This document shows positions 35,376 through 49,080 of a DNA stretch of 64,000 nucleotides, one piece after another. Every line of letters begins with the position of its first letter. Position 1 is the first letter of the stretch. Made by a program: the position numbers and the translations under genes. The notes under the pieces are model-generated. The model did not search any database, was not told where the DNA came from, and was given only the letters and a program-made list of their open reading frames with translations. The stretch is from Heterostelium album PN500 (lineage: Eukaryota > Evosea > Eumycetozoa > Acytosteliales > Acytosteliaceae), in contig NW_008805073.1 of the NCBI RefSeq assembly GCF_000004825.1, forward strand, positions 310,001-374,000, written 5' to 3'.

Positions 35376-36085
35376 ATCTTGACTGAATAGATCTATCTCG
35401 TTATATCTTATCTCCTAAATCTTATATCCTATATCTTTATCTCTTATCTTTTCTTAAAACTAATAATACAATTTCTTTTTATCTTATCTTTGATAACTAA
35501 CTAATAATACAAATATATATATATATATGTTGATTTTATGATTAAGATTATATGATATTTCTTTTTCTATTTTGGATTTAAACTCATTTACTATTTTGAA
35601 TAACAAACAACAAACAAACAAACAAAAAACAAAAATAGGTCGATATTGGCTAAAATCAATACGACAGGAATGGGGAAGAGTACTTTTTAATAGATAACAA
35701 TAATTTGATTTGCTAAAATGCTTTTTTTTTTTTTTTTTTTTTTTTTTGTTTCAGTTTTTTTACAAAAAAATTATTTGAAAAATATCTGTTGAATTGATAT
35801 TTATTTTCAAATTCAAAGATTGTGTTTGCTAATAATAATGGGTTTACAAACAGATAAAAAATAATCTAATCAAATCAATACAATGTTTTTGTGTTTTTTT
35901 TTGGTTAAATAAATAATTTTTTTTTTTTTTTTTATTAAATAATGAGTTTTGTTTGTATACAATTTATTTCTTATGCTTTTTGAAATAAAAATAAAATAAA
36001 TAAAATATATGTTAATATGATATTCTTTGGTTGATTGATTGTTTGTTTTGGTCGGACATCCTTGTTTTTTTTTTTTTTTTTCAAT
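35376..36085. other. Intergenic spacer with long poly-T tracts
   Basis: About 700 bp between the PH/RA protein start and the PTP stop, both minus strand. It holds T runs of more than 20 bases near 35720-35747 and about 20 bases near 35920 and 36068. These are likely leader or trailer homopolymers. Nothing coding was seen. Confidence 0.5.
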
Positions 36086-38990
36086 CTAGAAGCATTTAAT
36101 TGGAGAAGTGGCCCTAGGTGATTCAGGAGGATTACTACCATTGTTATTATTGTTGTTATTTTGTTGTTGCTGTGAATCAGTCACTTCATGATCTTGATTT
36201 CCACCGTTTCTGTTGTTGTTACTATTGTTGTTATTACTATTACTGTTACTACTGTTATCGGATGCTGAGGTACTACTACTGCTGCTGTTACTGCCGCTGT
36301 TGTTGTTCAGTTGAGGCATTTGTTTGTAATTACCTCCTCCGTTGTCATCGTTGTTGTTCTGAAAATTGTATTGAAAACTCATATTACAGTTACCACCGCT
36401 GTTGTTATTATTATTTGATTTTTGGTTATTTTCGTTGGTGTTTGAGGGTTGAGCGTTATTATTATTATTTTGGTAGATTAAAAAACTATGATTTCCAAAA
36501 CTACCGAAATGATTTAAACTCTCTAAATTACTGCTGTGACTACTGTTGTTGGTGTTGTTGTTGTTTTGAAATAAGTGATGTGATGATAAACTTGAAAAGT
36601 TGCTACTACTTGGTATATGTGTAGTCGAACTACTACGTTGATGGTGATGATTAAAATGAGTATTGTTATTATTGATGTTGTTGTTGTTGTTGTTTTCGTT
36701 GAGTTGTGAACTTAGAGAGGTGGGTGGAACTGTTAAAATATTTGAAGATGATACATTCAAAGGTGAAGGGATTTTGATTTTTGATTTGGAGAAGGGGTTA
36801 CTATTGCTGTCAAATTGTGTGGATTGTGGGAATTTCAGTGTTTGAGTCATCTGTGTGATGATTGAGAGCGAAGCGGCGGTCTCTGCGGAAGAGGTGATCG
36901 ATTGGATGTCCTTGGGATTGAAGGTGGGTGGTGGCTGGTGCGAGTTGATGTCGAGTCGTGGCATGGCGGGCTGGCGAACCATCTCGCACGAACGTCTCTT
37001 GGTGGGTGACGCCAGTGAGCGTCCCATGTCGTTGAGGACATCGTTGATCACCTTGTAGATGTAGACGTACTGCTCAAAGGTCTGCACCATTCCACGACGC
37101 TGACGACGCAGCTCGACAACAGTGTCTTTGATCTGAATGTTGACGTTTGGTTCGTTGTTGGCAGTGGAGCGTTCGATCTTGGCCATGTTGATATTGATGG
37201 CGATGAACGTTCCCGAACGACCGATACCAGCCGAGCAATGAACTATAACTGGTCCGTTGCAGTTTTTCATGTTTCCACGCTGCTTGAAAGTGTTGGTCAA
37301 AACAGAGAGTGTGCGAATGTGAGTGCTGGTGTTGGGAGCACCAGAGTCTGGCCACTGGGTGTAGTGAAACAAGACGACTTCACGTGGGAACTCCTCACCC
37401 TTGCGGTACAAATGCAACGAACTGACGCCAATATCTTTGAACATCACTTTCTTGTGTAGATGTACCCAGAATGGTCCACACTCCTGTGGTTCACTCGATG
37501 ACTCTGGCCAATAAATGTCTGCTTTTTTCTTACCATCCTCTTCCAATCTTGTCAGACAAACGATAACAGCAGATTTTTCTGTAGATAGATGAATAGATAG
37601 AATAAGTATATGTTTGCTTTTAATAATAATAATAATAGATTGATTGATATTGATATTTACCTTCCCAAACCATTCTCCAGAAATCTTTGATGGTGGATTG
37701 TAATGGAGCTTGACAAGCGATATAGTAGCGATAGGAGTTTGGAACTTCACCATTGATGTAGTTGGCGTTGATGTAGTCACCGTCACCCGATTCGATTGGG
37801 GTGAGACGAACACGAGTCGATTCATTGGGTAGTACATCGTGGTATCTGTTCTTTGAGTAGTTGTTTGGCTGTAGCGAGCTGAAGAACTTCTCTTCGTCGT
37901 GTTTACGCGAGTCAAGATCGTTGTGACTGTAGTGACGGTGGTGAGATTTCACAGCTTTGCGGTGGTGTTGTTCGGGCTTCTTGATCGATTCGAATTCGTA
38001 ACGCATGCGTTCTCTGTCGTCGTCGATCAGACTCGACGCTGGAAACGATGAGGTTGGCGACGACGAGAATCCTATTGAGCTGCCGCAGTTGCCGCCGCTG
38101 CCGGTGTTGTTGAAGCAGCTGCTCGATGTCGAGGGATTCTGGAAGACTGCCGACGAGCTGTATGAAAACGGACTGGTCATTCCAATGGGTGGACTTGAAT
38201 CGGGTAGCGTCGACAGCTTCAAGAGTGGATTGCTGTTGGCCGATGTTTGATTGGGAGAAGACGATAACGATGAGAATGAACTACTATTATTACTATTGGA
38301 TGCAGCTGACATAATTGCCTCATTGAAACTTGAGAGTGAAAGTGAAGATGATGATGGTGATGTATTTATATTATTAAGATTGTTATTATTGTTATTGCTA
38401 TTATTATTATCATTTACAAAATTGGTAGGTGGAAGAATAGATTGTGAAAATTTAAGATTGTTTGAAGAGTTTGGTGTTGGTACGTGTGAAGATGATGACT
38501 TTAACGATGAATGTTGATTGCTGCTACTGCTGTTGCTACTACTATTATTATTACTATTATTACTTTCAATGGTAAAACTATTTAGATTGATACTGATATT
38601 GGATTTTGGTATGGTTGATGGTAAGTCCTCATCCATTTTATCCTCGAGTTGAGCGGCTGTACTCACCACTGAAGTTGTAGTGGTGGAAGCTGTTGGTGGT
38701 TGTATTGTTTGACAAAAACTCATTTTTGATTTACTACTATTATTATTATTATTACTATTGTTATTGCTATTGCAATTGTTTGTATTACTATTATTATTAT
38801 TAATGTTGTTGGTGGTGTTGCTGCTGCTGCTGCTGCTATTGGGTGGATTTTGAAAGTGATAGGCGGATGATGGTATAGTTGTTGACGAGGATATAGGAAT
38901 CTGAATGTGTGGATTCAGAGTCCCATATACACTGTTGGTAGAATGACGATAGGAGTTCATGAATGGATCAGAACTACTTGTAATACTCAT
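36086..38990 (-). CDS. ptpC: Protein tyrosine phosphatase, PTP3-like
   Basis: Non-receptor classical PTP of 940 residues in two exons (37661-38990 and 36086-37578). A ~380-residue Asn/Ser-rich N-terminus precedes the catalytic domain (~382-640). Visible motifs are NRYHDVLPNESTRV, GDYINANYI, the WPD loop TQWPDSGAP with general acid Asp ~521, the P-loop HCSAGIGRSGTF with Cys ~558, and the Q-loop region QTFEQYVYIY. A second long Asn/Ser/His-rich tail ends the protein. There is no signal peptide or transmembrane segment. D. discoideum has PTP1, PTP2 and PTP3; only PTP3 is this long with Asn-rich flanks, hence the symbol, which rests on length and layout only. PTP3 is linked to starvation and stress signalling through phosphotyrosine. 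Confidence 0.9.
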
Positions 38991-39698
38991 TCAGGTTATT
39001 GATTTACACTGTTTGTTCTTCTGTTGGAAAGAAGAAACAAAATTATATTGATATTTGTTTGTTTTCCTTTTTTTTTTTTTTGATTTTTTTTTTTTTTGCT
39101 GTTGAGCTTTGTACTTTTTCTCCCTTCTAAATCTATCTACTTTTTTTTTTTTTTATAAAAAACTGATATCACAATATTACTTTAATTTAACTATTGTATA
39201 TATTAATATGGTTATTCTATAAAAAATAAATTTATAAAATAAAATTTATAAAAAAAAATCTATCTAAAAATCTATCTACTATACAAATTAATTGAAAAAG
39301 AGAAAGAAAGAAAAAATTATCTATATATTATCTATCTCCTATATTATAAGTTATTTAATTGAAAATGAATATATATAAATAAATATATAATTTTACTATT
39401 AAAATATAAATATAACCGCTATATTATTATTAAATTTAAAGGTATGAATATGTAAGGTATATATATATTATTATATAAATATTACAATCTATCTATCTAT
39501 CTATTTAAAAACTTTTAACTATTGTTTGTTTTTTTTCTTTTTGATTTTCTGATAACTAACCAAGTTATATGTATAAATTATAATAATAATAAAATTAAAA
39601 ACTAACTAAGTTATATCTATATATATAATAAATAAATAATAATTTGAAAAAATTAAAAAATTAAAAAATTCGAATTAGTAATTAAGTAAATTATATAG

Positions 39699-39730
<32 letters not shown>

Positions 39731-40962
39731 CGGTCATCGATGATAATGAAAAATCAACACAACCCAACCAGTGAATAAAATTATTATTTTTTTTCTTGAT
39801 TTTTTGTTTGAAAATAAATAAACAAAGAAATTGCTTGGTTTTTTGCGTTTCGTTGATGGTGAAAATGTGAGATCGGTGGGTGAAAATGGCAAAACAAAAA
39901 CAACAAATTGATAAGTGTTGTGTCACAGAGTTAGGCAAGTCTGTTTTTGGAAGGTCAATTTTTTTTTTTTGTTTTTGTTTTTATGGTGTGTGGTGTGTGT
40001 TTGTGTGTGTTGTGAAATTAAGTGAAAACTTGAATTCTTTGATAATTAATATAAAACAATCGAACATAACAAGAACAATAAAATATTATCGGATGATGGT
40101 GTTGTTGTTTTAATCCATTGTTGTCTGTTTGAATCTATCTAAAACATATGTATGTGTGCTATTTTTCAACTAATTGAACTGGAATTTTTAAAATTCATCA
40201 TAAATCACACGCAACCATCATTCCAAACTAGATTGTCGTTTGGAATTACTAGTCTAGTACTTTCTGATCTTGTTCTAGTTGTTTAATTTGAAAATCGAAT
40301 TGTTTTAATTTCAACTTCTGAAACAATAATAATATATGTGTTTTATTATTATTATTATTATTTGAAAATATAAAACAACTGAAACAAGTAATTATAATAT
40401 TATTAGAAGTAATTATTATATTATAAGTAGAGGTAGTTATTAAAGACTAGAATAATACTCTTTTTGTTGAATGTAAATCTATATCTTTTTGTGTATATAT
40501 TAACCAATAGAAGTAGAGAAAAAAACTCTTATTGTTATTTTTATAATAATTATTATGAATGATTATTATTATTATTAATAGCAAGTAAGTATTATTGTTG
40601 TTATTAAAAGACAGTAAATATTTATTGTCAGGATATTAATTGATATTTATAAATTGAAATTTCAGATTGATTAGGTTATTTGTATTTATTTTTTTATATT
40701 AAAAGATGTGATTATCGATATTACATTAATTAGTTTGAAAATTGACAATTTACAAAGAAATGATATTGATAAACTATTTTGTCAAAGAAATAGAATGATT
40801 ATTATTTTAATAAAATATATAGTTTGAATGTGTACCGACAAATAAATTTATATTAAAAATAACAATAATAATAGGAATAATAATAACATTATTTCAATGT
40901 TGGAATTGAAAAGCAATTAATTGTAATAATATTATGATTATTGTCATTATTCTTTTCAATTT

Positions 40963-40994
<32 letters not shown>

Positions 40995-43900
40995 TTTTTT
41001 ATATTAAATCACTAAATTAGATGCACTATCTGGGGAATTTATTGATATTATTACTATTTATTTGTTTATTAATGTACCAGAGGATAGAGGTGTGAAGTGG
41101 GTGTGGATCAACACTCGTAGATAAAGATGTAAAATTTGGATTATTGATGAATGAAAGGTGGTAATTAATTGTTCTTGTTTGTGATCGCTTTGTTTACTGA
41201 TAACATGTGGAAATTAGGATTACTCATTAAAATAAAGAGAGGGAGAAAATGATTACTTTTTTGTTTGGTATTAAAACAGTGTAAGTCGTACCATTACCAA
41301 TTATTATTATTTTATTATTTTTATTGATAGATTGATTAATTGATTGATTGATTTATTTATTTATTGATTGATGATAATTTGACTCTAAATTTCACTCTAA
41401 CATAATTAGTTTTTGTCAAATCCACTTTTATTTTTGTATATAGTAATTTTTGATAAAAATATGGTATAGTATAAAATGGATTGATCGATGACAACAGCTT
41501 ATCGATTGGTTTGGAATTAAATTATTATTATTTTAATTTTTTTTTTTTTTTTACTTTTATTATTGTTATTGATATTGATATAAAACTACCACTGATAACA
41601 ACACTAACAATACTACTAGTTCTAATCATCACCAATAGATAATCAATACACTCACACTATCAAAAATTTATTTGAAATTGTTTTTCATGAAGATTAGAAT
41701 AGAGGTGAATATATATATATTTATTATATTATATTAAAATAGAGAGAGAGAAGAAGAAACACTATTATATGAAATTAAATTAAATTAAATATAAACAAAC
41801 AGATATACAGATGTGATTATAATATTGATCTATAGTGTGTGATTTTATTCAATTTTTTTGTTAAATTGTTTTGTTTTTTTCGTTTAATATAATAGCATAT
41901 TAACATAAAAACAATAAATTAAAAAAGTGGTGTTGGTGTTGAAGAAGAAAACTCTTCCACATTAGTGGTGGTGAAGAAAGGGGTGTTTAGAGATGGGTAA
42001 GACAGTGAGATGGCTTCCTATTTTTATAGTTTGCCCCTTTTAAATGTTAGTGAGTGTGTGTGGTTAACTCTCAAATTAATTTAATTGGTGAAATTCGAAT
42101 TTAATTTGAGAGAATATTTTTAATTTTTTTTTGTTTTGTGGTTCCACATATTTTAAAATATTAATAAATGTGGATGAGGTGATATGACCAGTTTTAATGT
42201 CACATTGTTTAAAGCAATTGCTTCTTAAGGATTGGAGGTCCTTTCAAAAGAAAATTCCAAATATTTATACTTTACCGATCAATCAATTGATTTCGTGTGT
42301 TGCTAAAAATACTTCTAGGCTACGGGTTCTCTTTACTATAATTTCACTGTGCGTCAATGTTGATTGTGACTAATGTTGAACTTTTAATGTTTAATATTAT
42401 TATTGTTGTTGATTATTGATATTTTTCTTGTTTTAAAACGCAATGGAGGAGTATGATTGAATTATTATTATTTGGAAATGTAATAAATAAATAAATATTT
42501 AAATAAATAAATAAATAGGTGTTATTTTAAAATGATTACTGATAAATTTTACAATATTATTATTAAGAATGTCTTAAATTGCGTTTACTAATAAATTATT
42601 TTTTGTGTTATTATAATAATCTGTGAATATAATATACTGAAGTGGATTGACTAAAATAAAAATGTTATCATTACTCGAAATTCAAGTATGGAGTTCGAGT
42701 GACCACGAGTAGTAATAGCAATTTACTACTAGTTTAACAAATTATTAATGATTATTATTGTTATTATTATTAATTTACTGATTCTATATAAAAAAAAAAA
42801 ATTAATATAAAGTTTGTAATATTTTCAGAAATATAGGTTTAGGATGCCAGTAACAAAGAGTTGGTAGATGAAAATAGATGATAATAAGATAAATTTGATT
42901 TGTTGAGAAAGTTTATAGCTATTATTAAGATTATTATATGGTGGATTCAATTATTGTTTATATTTCGTGTAAGTATGTATTTGTTACAATATTGAGATTT
43001 CCAATGTCTCACTTGTTATAGTAATATTAAATAGTGTGTTGTAAAGTAATTAATGATGTGTGTGTGTCGAGTGAATATTACTCTAAACAAAAAAATTGAT
43101 GTTAGAGTAAAAGATAAGATTAAAGTGATAAAATTGTTTTGTTTGCTTTTTTTAATTATTTGTTTGTGAAACTGAGTGGCAAGAGGTAAATTTCACAATA
43201 AAAAGAGAATTGGTAGTGTTTATTGTTTGTTGTGTTGTGTGTTGACTCTGTGTGAATGGTTTATTTGACCAGATGATATATATGTATGTCGATAATGATA
43301 TTAATCTGAAAAGATAGACGGTTATAGTAAAATTCAGTTAACTACTATAACAATTTTATGATACAGATTTTAATAATAATACCAATATTATAATATTACA
43401 GTGATGAGATATTGTTATTATGCAATGTATAGTTTTGTTTTTTTTTTATTGCACTTAAAATATTACTTATTATAATATGGTGCGAGCTCTTTCTCACTCT
43501 ACACTATAAAGCAAAAATAGTTTGCCAAGATATTGACACTGCGCTTTAGTAGAGGAATTCTTCCACTCTATAAAAAAAAAAAGAATGTGTGATTGTGGTG
43601 ATATTATATTAATTAAGATAAATGTCTGATTCGAGTGGTTTGATGAAAAATAATATAAAAGAAATCTCTGATTATGTTGTATAATTTTAATGTTTGTTTT
43701 TCAGACCAAATTAAAAAACAAAATAAAGAATAAAGAATGAATATTATTGATTTATTACCATTATATTAAATAGATGATAAAATAAAATGTTTTTTGATTA
43801 TTATTTTCTTTACAAATTTAGATGATTAAAAAAAAATGGTCACAACAATACAGGAATAACAATTTATTTTGTCTTTTATTAATTTGACGATGAAAACAAA

Positions 43901-45454
43901 TTGGTTGATTGGATTCTTTTAAATATTAGATTTTATCATAAAAAGATGAAAAATTTTTTTTGATTGGACTAAAAACAAAAATGGACTTATGAGACAAAAT
44001 CTAGATTCATGAATATTAAGATTGTTGTTTCAATTTATACTAACTAATTATTGATTATTTGATATTGCTATGAAGAAAGAATAATGATTGTGTTTGATTG
44101 ATTGATAATTTACTGAATGTCTTTGGTATAAATATTTAACTGTTGATGTGTGGATGGGTGGTTACGTGTGAACAGAAAGAGTAGGATGAGTGGTGGTGAG
44201 AAGAGGAAATGGCTGTAGAGCAACCAACCCAAATCGAATCACTTACCACTTCTTATATCTTTTAAAACTGTTTGTTGCGTATCGATAAAATAGATGTGAT
44301 GGTATGTATAATAAATATAACAGACCAACTAAAACCTATTACAAGCTAAAAAGATACACTTTCACTATTATTATTATTATGAGGGTTGAAAAAGTAAAGC
44401 AATTTTTTTTCTAGTAATCAAATTAAATCCAAAAAGTGATCACCTTTTTTTACTGTTTCTTTGGTTTTGTCAAGCAGCAATACTGTAAAATACTGAATAA
44501 TACGATAATGTAGCACTTAAACAGGTCCACCACCACCAAAATTTTATTGTATTTAGAAGGTATATACTAATTAATATTATTGATATTATTTTTATTTTAT
44601 TTTTTTCAATGATAATAATAAAAAATAAAAAATTCTTCACTTTGCTTTGGTTGCTTTGTGATTGAACCAAGAGCTCTTCTTGTTTCCTGCAAAAATTGTA
44701 AAAAAAAATATATTCATTTAAATAAATTACTAGTTGCCACCCACACTATGATGTTTGTTTTTGGGGGTTTTCAGATGAAAAAAAAAACACCATCACCACC
44801 ACTGAAAAATTCATTATCGTAAAAGTCAACATTTCACTGAAATAAAGATGAGATCTATTTTTTTTAATTTTTCATTGTTTTTTTTTGCTGAAAAAATAGG
44901 GTGATCCACCCAAAAGCGATTTGATTTGGTGCAAAAAAAAATTGGGTCCAATACAATTACTGAGTTGAATCCGATGACCTTGACAATCAATCGATTAGAT
45001 ATCAATTTATAAGGTGTTAAACCTCTACTGTTTCGCAACTCTCTTATTTTCAATAAATAGATAAATTAGAAAAATAAAATTTTTTGTTGTTTATTTGCAG
45101 ACTTTAAACATTTTGAATAGATTTTTATTGATATGATGCGAATCAGATTGAGATTACAACAAATTTTATTTAACTGATTGTGTGATAAATTAGATTCAAG
45201 ATATCATTACAATTTAATCTATTGAGACAGAAAGTTTTTTTTTTTTTTAAAGATTTAAAATATAAAATAAAGAAAACTGTATTTTGAAAGTTATAAATAT
45301 TTAAAATTTAATTAAATATCAGTATTATCTGTTAAGAGATTTAATTATACATTTGACTGGAGTGGATTTGATAGATCTATAAATATATATCATTATTTTT
45401 TTTTTTTTTGAAATGACTTGAATTATATATGTATTGTGTTGAATTCAACTAATT
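38991..45454. other. 6.4-kb gene-free interval upstream of the PTP gene
   Basis: No coding sequence was supportable on either strand; the frames present are short and composed of A/T-run residues. Poly-T and poly-A runs are frequent (39700-39720, 40980-41000, 41540-41552 and 45240). Structured spots are an IR of 9-bp arms at 40220-40246 (ATTCCAAAC...GTTTGGAAT) and a bulged 12-bp stem at 43497-43554. Less A+T-rich patches occur at 42225-42370 and 43480-43570. Genes on both sides are minus strand, so this is the 5' side of the PTP gene and the 3' side of the orphan at 45455. It could carry an extended promoter or non-coding transcripts. Confidence 0.5.
40220..40246. repeat. Short perfect inverted repeat (9-bp arms)
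   Basis: ATTCCAAAC at 40220-40228 and its exact reverse complement GTTTGGAAT at 40238-40246 flank a 9-nt spacer. It lies in the gene-free stretch upstream of the PTP gene. It could be a binding site for a dimeric protein or a small RNA hairpin. Confidence 0.5.
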
Positions 45455-46678
45455 TTAATTAAATCTTGGAGAGTGAGTTTCTTTTAGACCCAGGAGTAAA
45501 TTTACATAAACTTCTGTTTCTTGATCCACAGATTGGTGTGATGAGTTGTTACTATTATTATTGTTATTGTTATTACTGTCAATGTTCATAGCGTTGCTAT
45601 GATCTAGTACTACAAGTGGATTGTTATTGGTTGTGAATGAGTTTGAGTGCGAGATGGCGATAGAAGGAGAACCTGGTGATGTTGAGAGTGCCGTTTGACC
45701 AAGAGAAGACTGTAATGCAGCACCTTTTTGGTAGTTGGGTGGCTGGATGTAAGTCTTCTTTGGCTTCCTCTTTTTAGGTGGTTTCTCCTCTTTGCTGGTG
45801 CCAGGTGAAGATGTTTTCCTTGGGCTTGGAAGAGCTTGATTGAGTTCGATATTGCTCGATATCGCCGAAAGATTGATCGATGGCTGATTTATGAGAAGAG
45901 GAGATTTAGCATCGCTGGTCGACAGCGACTGAAGCTGAGGAGTGAGCGATGTTTTCGGTGTCACAATCGGTGAGAGTTGTGAGGGTGGTGTCATAAATTT
46001 TGAATGCTGTGATGGACTATTTACATGAATATTGTTACTATTACTATCTACAGATAAATTGTTGATGTTGTTGTTACTATTGTTATTTACATAGAGTGTT
46101 GTTGTTGTCGTTTGGTTGTTATTTACAAAGGAGTTTGGAGATTGTTTTGTGATTTCGTATACATTATTGCTAGAGTTGATAGTGGGTGTCGAGATGATTG
46201 GTGTGGAGATCGATGAGGATGGAGCTGAATTGCTTGTTCGAGTTGGTCTTGATGTCCATTGTATTTCAAAACCATTGTCCACCGTGTGAGAGTGGGAGTG
46301 AGAGTGAGTCATACTACCATTGCTTGAAGGTAGCTGATAGTGTGACGATGAAGTGATGATTGTTTCACTACTGCTTGACAAGTCGTCAGATTCATTCATC
46401 AACGCTGTATAGAGCGATGCTGTTGACGATTGTTGCTGTGCAGATGGCAACGGTATGGATATGGGTGCAGATGCTGACGTGGCAGTAGATATTGGTATTG
46501 TATAAGTTGTGAAACCTGTTGTATTTGTATTGCTATTATTATTATTGTTACTATTGTTATTATTGTTATTATTTGTTGCGGAAGCTGTCTTTAGTAGGAA
46601 ATCAAAACCCATTTTGGTGGTATTGCCAACACCTCCATTTAAATTTGAGGTGTTTGTTGGATTGACTGTAGTAGTCAT
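45455..46678 (-). CDS. Low-complexity protein with basic nuclear-type motif, unassigned
   Basis: A single-exon frame encodes 407 residues from the ATG at 46678 (MTTTVNPTNTSNLNGG). Upstream in-frame codons to 46762 are His- and Ser-rich and hydrophobic and look like untranslated leader. Most of the chain is Asn/Ser/Thr-rich. The recognisable part is a conserved-looking block at about residues 300-330 with a strong basic cluster (EEKPPKKRKPKKTYIQPPNY), a probable nuclear localisation signal. A non-repetitive C-terminus follows (TEVYVNLLLGLKETHSPRF). No DNA-binding domain is visible. It may be a nuclear regulator, and the real function is unknown. The third-position composition and lack of stops over 1.2 kb support it as a gene. 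Confidence 0.7.
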   Translation of the reverse strand: MTTTVNPTNTSNLNGGVGNTTKMGFDFLLKTASATNNNNNNNSNNNNNSNTNTTGFTTYTIPISTATSASAPISIPLPSAQQQSSTASLYTALMNESDDLSSSSETIITSSSHYQLPSSNGSMTHSHSHSHTVDNGFEIQWTSRPTRTSNSAPSSSISTPIISTPTINSSNNVYEITKQSPNSFVNNNQTTTTTLYVNNNSNNNINNLSVDSNSNNIHVNSPSQHSKFMTPPSQLSPIVTPKTSLTPQLQSLSTSDAKSPLLINQPSINLSAISSNIELNQALPSPRKTSSPGTSKEEKPPKKRKPKKTYIQPPNYQKGAALQSSLGQTALSTSPGSPSIAISHSNSFTTNNNPLVVLDHSNAMNIDSNNNNNNNSNNSSHQSVDQETEVYVNLLLGLKETHSPRFN

Positions 46679-49080
46679 TTTTGATGATAGAAAAAAAAAT
46701 ACAATAAAATAAAGATTGGATGGTGATGATGAATGATGATGATTATGATGATCAGCAATCAATCTATCTATCTATCAAAAATAACTCTTTAACTTTTGTT
46801 GTTGTTGTAACACAACTTTTCTTTTAGATACAATTGATTTCAAAGATTGGTTTGAATGAATGTTGTTTTGTACAGAAAATAATTAAATAAATAAGAATAA
46901 ATAAATAATATATATATATATTAATAATTGTACAGAATTGTTGTAAAATGAATGTTTAAAATTATTAAACAATTTGAGATGAATATAAGCAATACACAGA
47001 ACTAATCAATATTATATATATTAAAAAAACATAGAGATTTTAAGAGATTGACAGATAAACTATAGATTGAGATGTTTGGTTTATAAACAGACAACTGTTT
47101 CTAATGACCTTAATAATAATACAATAAATATTTATATTTGGTGTACAAAATGATACTATAAATTTAAGAATAATAAATAAAATATATAAATGTTGTTGTT
47201 TTTATTTTTACTAAAAAAAAAAAGAAGTAGGTAGTATTGTTTTAGGTAAGCAATAGTAATAGAATAGTAAAGGTAGTAGTATTATCAGTAGCAAGTAATA
47301 ATTGTAGAAAAATTATTAGAATTTTAGTACAGTCATAAAAAATAAAGCTAAAAAGAAAAGATTGTGCAGTGAAAAGGCAAAAATAAAATAGATAAAAAAA
47401 ACAAAAACAAAAAAAAAGTGAATAGAAAATGAACAATAATTATATTATATCTAATTAATTTTGTTGTTGGTTAACACTTGATGTGTGTGTGTGTTTGTGT
47501 TGTTGAATGTTGTTACAACAAAATTACAGTGACAACTATCATCTTTATTTTTGTTTCATTTTTTTTTTTTAAAAATTATATTTTAAATTTAATATTTTAA
47601 ATATTTTTTGAGTTCACCCCACCCCATTTTCATTATTTCAATAAATTAATACAAAAAAAAAAAAAAAAGATATCTTTAAAGAAATAATTAAAAATCACTT
47701 TTAATTTTAATTTTGGATAAATAGCAAACAAACACACAACACACAGAGACATTCAACCCACCCACCCGTATTCAAATACATACGACAAACAGGTAATTTT
47801 TACCCTTTTTAAACAAAAAAAGAAATAAAATAAAAATAAAAATAAAGAGTCGCAAAAACAAAAAATTTAATAAATAGTAATTAATTAAAGACGATAGAAG
47901 ATTTTCTATTTGTTTGTGTTAATTTATTTATTTATTTAATATCATATATTTATATTTTAATAAAATTGAATTCACACACACACACACCACTCTACCCAAC
48001 ACAACATAACACAACACAACATCCATCCATTCTTTGTCTTTTTTTCCTGTCACTCATTCTTTTATTTTATGCGTTTTACAATACTTATACCGACCTACTA
48101 CTTTACTTTTTATCAAATCCAAGCAAAACAATACAAAACGAAATAAAAATAAAATAAAATAGAAATATAATAATAATAGGATTGTTTATAATATCGTTTT
48201 TTAATTGTTACAACACCAGCTACAACAACAACAACAAAGACAAAGACAACTAACAATTGTTTGATTTGCTTTGCTTTTATAAGCTTTTCTTTCACTTTTG
48301 CTCAATATACATGTATGTAGTAGAATAGGACGACTGACAAAGAGTATGCGCACATAAATACATCACTATTGCCCACACCACTCTACAACAAATTAAACAA
48401 TAGTAGTAAAATAATAATAAGAATAATATTAACAATAATATTTATTCTAAAAATACAAAAAAAATAAAAAAAATAAATTGTTAATTACATAGATAATAGA
48501 GCATTCAATCGATTGAATAATTGAATTAGATTTAAAACATACATCTAAATTAAAAGTATTATTGGATGGTATAGTTTATTCCAATTGCTCAAAGATATTT
48601 TATCACATTGTTTTCATTTTTATATAGTTTCTTAAAGATATTTTGGTAGGAATTTAGTCCGATCTCAAAAATCATTTAATAATAACACAACAATTATAAC
48701 TATTATTATTATTATTATTATTATTATTGTTTTTTAAAAGTTCAACTTTCAATCATTAACCATATGTTTTTTTTTAAAAATTAGTAGATTTAAAAGTTAG
48801 TTAGTCAGACATTCAGTCAGTTATAAAATTGAATTTAGTTCAGCAAAGTAAAACAACCGAAAAAATAAAACACATATATTTATATATAACAAAACAATAA
48901 TTAGTATATATATATAAAACAAAATAACAAGTAACATTCAATCTAAAAATACAAAATTAATAATAATAATACTTTTATATATATAATATAATTTTAATCA
49001 ATGTTTTTATCGCCTGTATGAAGGCTCATGTTACTTTTCAATTTCTATAAAGTATCTTAAAGGTATCAGACATCATAGCG
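46679..49080. promoter_or_regulatory. Divergent intergenic region; two short upstream frames before the kinase
   Basis: About 2.4 kb separates the minus-strand orphan start from the kinase start on the plus strand. It is A/T-rich with a CA dinucleotide run near 47970-47990 and a (TTA)n run at 48701-48728. Just before the kinase ATG, two overlapping short upstream reading frames sit at 49001-49021 (6 codons plus stop) and 49018-49050 (10 codons plus stop). They overlap at ATGA, a layout that could dampen or couple translation if it lies in the leader. Confidence 0.4.

Noticed and set aside
39880-40113. 77-codon plus-strand frame upstream of the PTP gene
   Set aside because: Composed of Phe, Val and Lys runs from homopolymers, no conserved feature and no splice context.
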